This document shows, one piece after another, positions 1 through 7,700 of a stretch of 45,791 bases of DNA. The DNA lies in the NCBI GenBank assembly GCA_026395995.1, contig JAPLXQ010000003.1, forward strand, positions 1-45,791, in the 5' to 3' direction. Below the pieces are notes generated by a model, which saw only the letters and a program-made list of their open reading frames with translations, did no database searches and had not been told where the DNA came from. Numbering within the stretch: the stretch's first letter is position 1; each line of letters starts with the position of its first letter. The DNA comes from Candidatus Nomurabacteria bacterium (GTDB taxonomy: Bacteria > Patescibacteriota > Minisyncoccia > Phycocordibacterales > UBA9973). The translations under genes were made by a program, and so were the position numbers.

Positions 1-90
1 TGCTACTTTTCGAGTCGACCAACCTCTCCTTACAAGGTCACTAGCATCCCTTCTAATTCTTGGCATGTTTTTGTTTGTTGTGTATGACAT
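1..90 (-). CDS. IS transposase, N-terminal fragment (runs off left edge)
   Basis: Thirty codons are visible, starting at the ATG at 90 and running leftwards out of the window. The readable protein has the segment MPRIRRDASDLVRRGWSTRK, a basic helix-turn-helix start of the kind seen in IS481/IS3-type (DDE) transposases; the family call is from memory of that motif. An identical start sits at 45710-45791 in the opposite orientation. A TAATAT box lies 7 nt before the ATG, so expression may be leaderless. The catalytic part is outside the window, so the family cannot be proven here. Confidence 0.6.
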   Translation of the reverse strand, partial: MSYTTNKNMPRIRRDASDLVRRGWSTRKVA

Positions 91-141
91 ATTTTTAATA
101 TTAAACCCTTAGGTGATTCCAAGCTATTGAACCATTACGAA
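9..141 (-). mobile_element. Insertion sequence end, left copy
   Basis: This 133-bp stretch is the exact reverse complement of 45659-45791 (position i pairs with 45800-i). It contains the upstream region and first codons of the transposase, so it is the 5' end of one IS copy. Identity stops at 141. Beyond three mismatches (142-144) there is a further 6-nt match, TTTGAC at 145-150, which may be a conserved terminal base set or chance. The other IS end and any target duplication are outside the window. Confidence 0.75.
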
Positions 142-231
142 TTGTTTGACAATGTATTTATATGTTCTTTTTTAGAATACTAAATATCTATATTTATGTA
201 AATAAATATATGTAACTACAAAGGATATTTC

Positions 232-252
232 CACGGAGGCATTGCCTCCGTG
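232..252. repeat. REP-like hairpin, left of the Y1 transposase
   Basis: Perfect 9-bp stem CACGGAGGC/GCCTCCGTG with a 3-nt loop. The same stem, extended by one base pair, recurs at 904-926 right after the transposase stop codon. A pair of near-identical GC-rich hairpins bracketing a Y1 transposase is the usual arrangement of REP elements and their RAYT enzyme. Confidence 0.8.
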
Positions 253-263
253 TATGACTATGA

Positions 264-269
264 TATAAT
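264..269 (+). promoter_or_regulatory. -10 box of the Y1 transposase
   Basis: Perfect TATAAT, with 6 nt between it and the ATG at 276. Transcription should start at or next to the A of the start codon, giving a leaderless mRNA. It lies only 11 nt after the left REP hairpin. Confidence 0.6.
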
Positions 270-275
270 TTTATT

Positions 276-902
276 ATGGCACTAAGAAAAGAAACTTTTG
301 CAACTGGTGAATTCTACCACTTGTATAATAGAGGGAACGATAAAAAAATAATCTTTAAAGATAAGAAAGATTATGAACACTTTTTGTTTTTAATGTATGT
401 ATGCAATACAGAAAAAAGTATCGAGTTACGTTATATTAGCAAGAGTTTTAATCGTGGAGAAACTCTCGTAGACATAGGCGCATATTGTTTAATGCCGAAT
501 CATTTCCATATATTAATTCATGAAAAAATTGAAGGTGGTATTTCAAAATATATGCATAAATTACTAACAGCTTACACTATGTATTTTAACAAAAGATATG
601 AACGTACTGGTAAACTTTATGAGGGAGTTTTTAAATCAAAATATGTAAATAGTGATAAATATTTAAAATATTTATATTCATACATACATTTAAATCCAGC
701 AAAACTAATAGACATAAATTGGAAAGAGAACAAAGGTAGAGATCTCAAAAAACTATTAGAATATATTTTTTCTTATAATTATTCAAGTTTAAAAGAATAC
801 ATAGACCAAAATTTTAAAATTACAAACTCAATAGCATTCCCAAATTACTTCAACAAACCTAATGATCATAAAAATGAACTATTTGAATGGTTAAATTTCT
901 AA
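276..902 (+). CDS. REP-associated tyrosine (Y1/HUH) transposase
   Basis: This 208-residue protein matches the TnpA-REP/RAYT class of single-strand DNA transposases, which nick and rejoin hairpin ends through a tyrosine. The HUH motif is visible as NHFHILIH (histidines about 76 and 78), and the catalytic tyrosine is most likely in YLYSYIHLNP (about 132-141). The N-terminus TGEFYHLYNRGNDKK is typical of the family. Length is in the normal range and I see no frameshift, so the gene looks intact. Hairpins at 232-252 and 904-926 frame it and the right one begins 1 nt after the stop. The hairpin sequence differs from the CTCCCC-type palindromes scattered through the window, so it is not shown that this enzyme moves those. 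Confidence 0.88.
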   Translation: MALRKETFATGEFYHLYNRGNDKKIIFKDKKDYEHFLFLMYVCNTEKSIELRYISKSFNRGETLVDIGAYCLMPNHFHILIHEKIEGGISKYMHKLLTAYTMYFNKRYERTGKLYEGVFKSKYVNSDKYLKYLYSYIHLNPAKLIDINWKENKGRDLKKLLEYIFSYNYSSLKEYIDQNFKITNSIAFPNYFNKPNDHKNELFEWLNF

Positions 903-903
903 T

Positions 904-926
904 ACACGGAGGCGATGCCTCCGTGT
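904..926. repeat. REP-like hairpin, right of the Y1 transposase
   Basis: Perfect 10-bp stem ACACGGAGGC/GCCTCCGTGT with loop GAT. It is the partner of 232-252 with the same stem core and a different loop, and starts one base after the transposase stop codon. Confidence 0.8.
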
Positions 927-964
927 AAACCATGTGTATTTGTTGATAAAAATAATTGACTTGA

Positions 965-970
965 TATAAT
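965..970 (+). promoter_or_regulatory. -10 box of comM
   Basis: Perfect TATAAT with 6 nt to the ATG at 977, the same geometry as at 264-276. The -35 is weak (TTGTTG at 940-945, spacer 18). No Shine-Dalgarno site fits in the space left, so a leaderless start is likely. Confidence 0.55.
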
Positions 971-976
971 TAAATT

Positions 977-2548
977 ATGAGTTTTGCAAAAGTTTATTCT
1001 GCGCAAATTAATTTACTCACCGGCACGATTGTCACAATAGAGACAGACCTCTCTCGAGGTTTAAATGCTTTTACAATTGTTGGGTTACCTGACAAAGCAG
1101 TAGATGAAGCGCGCGACCGAGTAGGGAGCGCGCTTAAAAATTCTGGTTACGAATCTCCAAAAAGTAAAAACCAGAAAACCGTAGTCTCACTCGCACCAGC
1201 AGATCTTAAAAAAGAAGGACCGTATTTTGATCTTGGTATTGCTGTAGCATATTTACTAGCAACGAATGAAATAAAATTTAATCCAGAAAATAAAATTTTC
1301 CTTGGAGAGCTTTCACTCAACGGGGATTTAAAAAGTATTCGTGGAGTTTTACCTTTAGTCCAAGAAGCTAAGCACCAAGGCTTTGAAGAAATTTATCTAC
1401 CAAAAGAAAATGCAACAGAAGCAGCACTAGTAGATGGAGTAAAAATTTTCGGTGCTGATACTTTAAAACAAGTTATTGAACATATAGATGAAAGTAAAAT
1501 ACAACTAGAAGAAGGCGATGATGAAATTAGAAAAACAAAAAAGAAAATTACTCTCCAACCAAAAACAGAAATAATTTTTGAAAAAGTTATTACCAATGCA
1601 GACTTTTCAGATATTCGTGGACAAGAGGGTGCAAAGAGAGGATTGGAAATTGCAGCTGCAGGTGGACACAATATCGCAATGTCTGGTCCACCAGGCACAG
1701 GGAAAACAATGCTCGCGCGAGCATTTAGTGGCTTACTTCCTGATTTAAGTATCGACGAAGTTTTAGAAATTACAGGAATACATTCTATTGTCGGTGCGAA
1801 CGGCGGTGAGCTAGTAAAAAATCCACCCTTCCGTGCCCCACATCACACTTCATCTTATGTCTCACTTATTGGAGGAGGAACTTTCCCAAAACCAGGTGAA
1901 GTTACTCTCGCACATCGTGGAGTTTTATTTCTCGATGAATTTCCAGAATTTGATAAGAGGGTGATGGAGTCTTTACGCCAACCACTCGAAGACAATATCG
2001 TCACAATCTCTCGCGCAAAAGGCACAGCGGTTTTTCCATCCAATTTTATTTTAGTCGCTGCGATGAATCCTTGCCCATGTGGAAACCAAGGTAACAAACA
2101 AAAAGCTTGTATCTGTAAACAAAATGATTTGGACAGATACAAAAGAAAACTTTCAGGCCCAATAATGGATCGCATCGATCTATGGATCACTGTCAGCAAT
2201 ATTGATTACAAAAAACTTGGAGAAGTAGGTGATGGAGAAAAAAGTAGTGCTATTCGTGAAAGAGTAGAAAGTGCTAGAAAAATTCAAAAAGAAAGATGTC
2301 AAAAAGCTGGCAGAAAAATAACTTCAAATAGTGAAATGAATGTAAAAGATTTAACTCTTCTTATAAAATTATCAGACGAAGTAAGAAAAGTTTTAGAAGA
2401 AAGTTCTGAACGGCTCGCGCTTTCAGCGCGAGCCTACCACCGTGTCATAAAAATAGCCCGCACAATTGCGGACTTGGAAAATTCTATTGAGATTGAAAAG
2501 CATCACATCCTCGAAGCAATACAGTATAGACCAAAAGTTCAAAATTAA
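977..2548 (+). CDS. comM: ComM/YifB-type Mg-chelatase-like AAA+ ATPase
   Basis: This 523-residue protein has full family length. ComM proteins are hexameric helicases that promote branch migration during natural transformation. In order it shows the N-terminal domain with VGLPDKAVDEARDRV, an AAA+ core with Walker A GPPGTGKTML (about 237-246) and Walker B LFLDEFPEF (about 315-325), the conserved four-cysteine stretch MNPCPCGN..ACICKQ, and the C-terminal domain with LSARAYHR. Start at 977 is supported by the -10 box 6 nt upstream. It converges with the M23 gene across a shared terminator. Three GC-rich palindromes lie inside it (1107-1135, 1710-1723, 2412-2434). With pilB and the secretion cluster it hints at DNA uptake, which is inference. 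Confidence 0.93.
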   Translation: MSFAKVYSAQINLLTGTIVTIETDLSRGLNAFTIVGLPDKAVDEARDRVGSALKNSGYESPKSKNQKTVVSLAPADLKKEGPYFDLGIAVAYLLATNEIKFNPENKIFLGELSLNGDLKSIRGVLPLVQEAKHQGFEEIYLPKENATEAALVDGVKIFGADTLKQVIEHIDESKIQLEEGDDEIRKTKKKITLQPKTEIIFEKVITNADFSDIRGQEGAKRGLEIAAAGGHNIAMSGPPGTGKTMLARAFSGLLPDLSIDEVLEITGIHSIVGANGGELVKNPPFRAPHHTSSYVSLIGGGTFPKPGEVTLAHRGVLFLDEFPEFDKRVMESLRQPLEDNIVTISRAKGTAVFPSNFILVAAMNPCPCGNQGNKQKACICKQNDLDRYKRKLSGPIMDRIDLWITVSNIDYKKLGEVGDGEKSSAIRERVESARKIQKERCQKAGRKITSNSEMNVKDLTLLIKLSDEVRKVLEESSERLALSARAYHRVIKIARTIADLENSIEIEKHHILEAIQYRPKVQN

Positions 2549-2550
2549 AT

Positions 2551-2588
2551 AAAAAAAAATCTTTACAAAACTGTAAAGATTTTTTTTT
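2551..2588. terminator. Bidirectional terminator between comM and the M23 gene
   Basis: A 17-bp perfect stem made of an A-tract plus TCTTTACA, loop AAAC, then TGTAAAGA plus a T-tract. The A/T-tracts on both sides make it work on either strand. It serves both convergent genes and overlaps the M23 stop codon. Confidence 0.85.
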
Positions 2589-3714
2589 ATTTTACCCAAG
2601 ACCTATCCCAACCTGGATTCCAACCTCCACGTACTTCAAAGTGTAAATGATTACCGAAAGAGTGGCCAGTATTACCGACATAACCGATGACTTGTCCTTG
2701 GTAAACATTATCACCAATAGAGACATTTAATTTTGATTGGTGAGCATAATATGTCTGCATTCCATTTGGATGTTGAATAATGACCAAGTTTCCAAATCCA
2801 CCATTTTTACCATTTCGAGCAAAGATTACTCTTCCAGCTGCGGCTGCATGTATAGGCGTACCAGCTACGTGACAACTAAGGTCCACAGCAGTACCATCAT
2901 GTCTACCTTGAGTAGTATCACATCCAGGAAGAGGGTTCACGAAGTATCCTTCACTAGACCTCATTTGAGATTTATTTTTATTTGAAGGTAAACGTCCTCC
3001 TTGCTTTACTTTTTTACTAGTAGAAACACTACCCTTAACCTCAGCTCCAGGAATCACAAGCTCATCACCTACAGCAATACCATTCTCTCCAATATCGTTA
3101 AAAGAGGTAATATCTTCTACTTCTACACCATAAAGCTTTGCAATACCTTTCAAGGTTTGACCTTTTGTGACCACATGCACAACCCCAGAAACTGGTGGAA
3201 TAAGCCAAACATCACCTTCAACTGGTGTTGCTCCTTTTTTAAGATCATTGGCCCAGACGATAGTATTAGCAGAAATATCAAACATTTTAGCAATATCAGC
3301 CACGGTATCTCCTTTTCGAACGACATAGACACTAATTTGATCAGCAGAAAGATCAGCTTCATCAGAACTTGTTCCCATAGCACTAGTAGCAGGAAGAAGG
3401 GCATTATCTGAGAGAATGTTTACATCGGTATCTGCTTTTATAGAGTTTTTATCTTTTGAATCGACTACAGAGATAGCAGAGATATTTGCTTCTAAGGCTG
3501 TGTTTTGAGCATTATTACCATTTAAAATAGAATTATCAGCAGAAACTGGAGACCCCAATACTATATCTGAAAGGAAACTAGCCTTTACGTCAATAGGCGC
3601 CAAAACAACCCCAAACACTAAGAAAAGGGCTAAAATAGGAGAAATAATTTTAAATTGAGTATTATTCATAAGATATAAAGGCTTTTCTAGCATTCGGTCA
3701 TGTCTTTCGTGCAT
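2587..3714 (-). CDS. LysM-containing M23 peptidase (cell-wall hydrolase)
   Basis: 375 residues. An N-terminal hydrophobic segment (about 20-42) marks it as exported or anchored. Two LysM repeats follow: YVVRKGDTVADIAKMF (about 128-175) and HVVTKGQTLKGIAKLYG (about 178-223). The C-terminal M23 lysostaphin-like domain (about 263-366) keeps its zinc ligands in GRHDGTAVDL (about His271) and HLHFE (about His356), so it should be active on peptidoglycan cross-bridges. Starts at 3714, 3693 or 3669 are all possible; the last two leave a shorter tail before the membrane segment. A good promoter lies at 3732-3760. It is transcribed divergently from the operon starting at 3878. Confidence 0.92.
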   Translation of the reverse strand: MHERHDRMLEKPLYLMNNTQFKIISPILALFLVFGVVLAPIDVKASFLSDIVLGSPVSADNSILNGNNAQNTALEANISAISVVDSKDKNSIKADTDVNILSDNALLPATSAMGTSSDEADLSADQISVYVVRKGDTVADIAKMFDISANTIVWANDLKKGATPVEGDVWLIPPVSGVVHVVTKGQTLKGIAKLYGVEVEDITSFNDIGENGIAVGDELVIPGAEVKGSVSTSKKVKQGGRLPSNKNKSQMRSSEGYFVNPLPGCDTTQGRHDGTAVDLSCHVAGTPIHAAAAGRVIFARNGKNGGFGNLVIIQHPNGMQTYYAHQSKLNVSIGDNVYQGQVIGYVGNTGHSFGNHLHFEVRGGWNPGWDRSWVK

Positions 3715-3731
3715 CTGATCTGTACCTATTA

Positions 3732-3760
3732 AGGATAGCTCTTTAGGGGCCTAGAGTCAA
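3732..3760 (-). promoter_or_regulatory. Sigma-70-type promoter for the M23 gene
   Basis: Read on the minus strand: TTGACT (3760-3755), spacer 17, TATCCT (3737-3732). The expected transcription start is near 3726, about 12 nt before the ATG at 3714. It is back-to-back with the promoter at 3782-3810. Confidence 0.6.
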
Positions 3761-3781
3761 TGGGGCTGTGCAAAACTATCC

Positions 3782-3810
3782 TTGACAAATCAAGATAAAA
3801 GGTATATAAT
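3782..3810 (+). promoter_or_regulatory. Strong sigma-70-type promoter for the 3878-9273 operon
   Basis: TTGACA (3782-3787), 17-nt spacer, TATAAT (3805-3810): both boxes match the consensus. The expected start is near 3817, leaving a leader of about 60 nt before the ATG at 3878. Confidence 0.75.
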
Positions 3811-3877
3811 ATAAAGGTATCAAGGCTCAAAAAATTAGGTATTATTAGTGATAAGTTTTATAATATATTCATATAAA

Positions 3878-4720
3878 ATGCCAAAAGAAAAAATTACAAC
3901 ATCTAATACAGCAGACACTACCGAAGCCCAAATAGACCCACTTGAATTACTCAAAAACAAATGGGGTGCTAATAATTCAAATTCCAACAAAAATAAACAA
4001 AACAGTCAAAAACTAGCAAAATTTGACAAAGTTGACAACAGTCTGCCTAAAGTTATCCCTAGAAAAATCCAAAGAAAGATAGAGACTATAGAAGTTCCAG
4101 AATCTTTAACTAAAGAAAAATTAGTAAATTTGGGATACCCAAAATATCTACTAGACAATCTTTCTGATGAAGAAAAGAAAGATTTAGCTTCAAAAAACAT
4201 AAAATTTGAGGTTTTTATGACTAATCTAAAGAAAAACTTTATCAAGATACAGAGTAAAGAAGGAAAGAAGTCTCTAAAAAATAAACATCAAAAGATTGTA
4301 GGTGCAATAGAAAGAATAAAAGTTTTTGAAGAAAAAAAGGAGGCGGGGAAAATAATGTCCAATGATGAAATAGCTGGAAGACTAATCGGATCTCTTTTTC
4401 CAAAACAAGAATTGATAAAACAATTACCAGATGAAGACATTGAAGAATGGAGAAAGTACTATCAAGAACAATTAAAAGATGAAAGTTTAAGTGACGAGAT
4501 GAAGGAAAGATATTTAAAAAAATTAAAAACAATCCGAGAGTACAAAGAATTTATTGATGAAGTAGAAGTTACTAAAAAAATTATTATCAAAAAAGAAGGA
4601 GAGGAAGACGAAGAGGAAATATTAGAAATGCTACTTAAAAAAGTCGAGGCTAAAAAAAGAGAGGAAAGGGAGAAAAGAAGAGAGGCTGGTTTATTAAAAG
4701 ATTTAAAACCTAAAAAATAA
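3878..4720 (+). CDS. Unknown charged, coiled-coil-prone protein
   Basis: 280 residues, unrecognised. The reading frame opens at 3848, but the start MPKEKITTSN at 3878 is preferred because the extra upstream residues are translated leader. No signal peptide or membrane segment is seen. The protein is rich in Lys and Glu. Its middle part (IPRKIQRKIETIEVPESL..LGYPKYLLDNLSDEEKKDL) looks folded, and residues about 200-280 form a highly charged helical tail suited to a coiled coil. The stop is followed after 1 nt by the ATG of the DHH-motif giant, so the two are co-transcribed from the promoter at 3782 and may act together. The role is not known. Confidence 0.8.
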   Translation: MPKEKITTSNTADTTEAQIDPLELLKNKWGANNSNSNKNKQNSQKLAKFDKVDNSLPKVIPRKIQRKIETIEVPESLTKEKLVNLGYPKYLLDNLSDEEKKDLASKNIKFEVFMTNLKKNFIKIQSKEGKKSLKNKHQKIVGAIERIKVFEEKKEAGKIMSNDEIAGRLIGSLFPKQELIKQLPDEDIEEWRKYYQEQLKDESLSDEMKERYLKKLKTIREYKEFIDEVEVTKKIIIKKEGEEDEEEILEMLLKKVEAKKREEREKRREAGLLKDLKPKK

Positions 4721-4721
4721 T

Positions 4722-7700
4722 ATGTCAGAACAACCACCAAAAGTTCGTACAATAGAAGAAATAAATACAGAAATAAAAACACTGCGTTTAAATCCTAAAA
4801 AACTAAAAATGGATGTTTTGGACCTACAATTACTCGCATTAGAGAGAGAACTCAAACAAGCTAAGAACTTGGAGCAGAGTAAGGTTAAAAAAGAAAAAGA
4901 AAACAAATCTGTAAACAAAAATTACACAATACAAAATTCTAAAGAAAAAGAAACTGAAATTTTACCAGGTCTAATGATTAATGGGGTAGTAATAGGACCA
5001 AACGATAAAATATTAGGCCCAAAAACTTTTAAACAAGGTAATACTTATTTTTCAATACCAGAATCAAAAATAATTTCAAAAAAGAAAAACAAAAAAGAAA
5101 AGAAACAAGTAAATAAAATTGTCACAGAAAAAGAATTGGAAAATCTGACAAAAGGACGAAGTGTGTGGTCTAACGACAGGACAAATGGTGGAAAATATAT
5201 TATAAATGAAACTCCAGAAACAAGTAAGGATAAAAAATACGTCTTTAAAAAAGAAAATGGTAGTGTCTTTAGAATTTCTAGTGATCAATTAAAGAAATTG
5301 GTAAAAAACGAATCAATTCAATTGACTTTAACTGAAGAAGAATATAAATCAAAATCTCCAGCTGTAAAAGCAGTAAATGCGCCAATAACTAAAAAAGCAA
5401 CAACCCAGGAAACAAAAGAAAATACAAATATACCATCTTTAATGATACAAGGAATGGAAATACTTCCTACTGATGAAATAATTGGCCCAAGAACTTTCAA
5501 AAGAGGTACTACTTATTTTTCAGTACCTGATACTCAGCCAGAATTAACAAAAGTTACAGCAATACAATCCACGCCAGCTACTCCCGCTACAAAAATAAAT
5601 AAAATTAAAACCCCAGAAGATGCAAAGAAAGAATATCGTGATTTTATAAACAAAGCAGCAAAAGTCATCAAGCAAAGAGGAATAGATAGAATAGTCATTC
5701 ATGGAGATGAATTTAAAGTAGATAAAAATCTACCAGAAGATAAAAAAAATAAATTAGAAGAGGAATGGGAAAATTTACGATATGAAACAAACGACTTCGA
5801 CCTAGACCTCGAAGGTTCTATGCTGTTTCTCAATAATATGGCTAGTGGAAACAAAAAGATTTTAAACGATAAATTATTTTTAGAAAAAATTTCTAAAGGA
5901 TCAGAAGGTTTAAAATATCCACTCCGTAATAAAGAAGTAATACTATATATAGACGTCGGGGGTAAAAACCCTGGAGTAGAGACAGAAGGAGGAGTGACAA
6001 AAATTTATGCTGATCATCATGGTACAGAAGGTGGCTACACTACTTCAGCTACACAAATAGTGCGAGATATAATGACAGCCGGAAAGTTTTCTCTCGGAGA
6101 CCCTAAGACAAAAGAATATTTAAATAAAACAGCCAGCTTTATAGCAAAGTTTGATAATTTGGCATACCTTGATGATAAAAAAGATTCGAGAGATCCAAAG
6201 AGTGAGAGATTGGTAGATGAAAAATATTTACGAAATACTTTCCCACGAAGTCTATATTCACTTGCAAAGTTTTTACCATTTGAAACTGTTTTAGAAATTC
6301 TCGGCAAGAATGAGAAATATTTTAAAGACGGAAAACCTCGCGACTGGACAAATACTTTTACACGCGAAGAAATAGAAAATGGAGAAATTGGAAAAATGGA
6401 AGTAGATTACCGAGGTAAAAAAATTACTGTTAAAGAATTAGTTGAAAGAAATATTAAAGATTTAAATTATGCAATAAACAATACAAACATAGCCCTAAGG
6501 TATCAAGGAAATAATACAGACTCTGTTCTCGGCAAGACTGTCTTTCATGCTTTTACAAAAGATACAGACGGTAAATCTAATACCATTCCAAACCATCTAG
6601 CTTATATCACTGCTCGCGCATTAGGTAATGATGCTTTTGTTTCTTACAATCCAGAAAGTGGGGCGATATTTATAAACTCAGATGGAAAAGTAGATTTAAT
6701 GCCTATTTGGGAAAAATTGAATGCAATAATTCCTGGCTATCCAAAACCAATTCGTAACCAAATGATGTTTGCTCCAAAAGACCCTGAAATGAATAAAAAA
6801 ATGAAAGATATTTCACAAGAAAAAATTCTTGAGATTTTAGGAATGGGTGAAAATAAAAATACTGCTCCAGTAGCAATAAAAACAACTATAGAAAAAGATG
6901 TGGATAAAACAGCTGACATAAAAAAAGACATAACTAAAAAAATTGACGATAAGGATAAGAATAACAAAAAAGAACAACCTAAAGGACCGACAGCTGAACA
7001 AATAGCTCAAATAGAGAGAGAGAGAATGACACGCTTGCAAGCTGTGGCTACTGCTCGTGAGACTTTGTTTCAAATTAAAAATGAACCAGAAAGTGCTTGG
7101 GGTAAATTTAAAGGTTGGTTTAATGCTAAGAGCACAGAAAAGCAAACAAAAATAACTAATCAAGAAAAAATTTATCATGATGCCAAAAAAGCATATATAG
7201 AAATGCTACCAAAGGGAACACCTGAAGCTAATCTTTTTATTCTTTCTGAAGCAGAAATTGTTAGAAACCATAAAACAGAAAATCTTCCACTTTCTGAAAA
7301 AATTAAAAATGGAATTTCAAAAGGGGTAAAATATTGGGAAGAAATCGGTACTAATCCAGAAGACAGTAAGACAAAACAATGGGCTAAAAAAATAGCTAAA
7401 AGTCTTATTGCTGTCGGTATCATTGGTGGAGCTTCAGCTGCGGCAGTCAGCAGTCTGGCTGCGATCGGAGTAGGTACTGCTAGTGCACTGTCTGCTGGAG
7501 CAGGTTCATATCTCGGTAGAAAAATGCTAATGACTGTCGGAATGAGTTCGGTAATGACCATCATGCCACCTGGAGTAAAATCATTCTTATCAATGGCCTT
7601 ACCAATGATGAGTGTCGCAGGTGGAGCAGGATATCTAGCATCAAAAGGAGCACAGTTTGCAATGAATAAATGGTTTGGTTTTAGTGAAGAATCTATAAAA

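Noticed and set aside
145-150. Target-site duplication at the IS boundary (TTTGAC near both ends)
   Set aside because: The match is 6 nt after three mismatches and flanks two different IS ends of separate copies; it cannot be a duplication made by one insertion.
3001-3411. 136-codon frame antisense to the M23 gene
   Set aside because: It is the complement of LysM-coding DNA, with no start signal and no motif.
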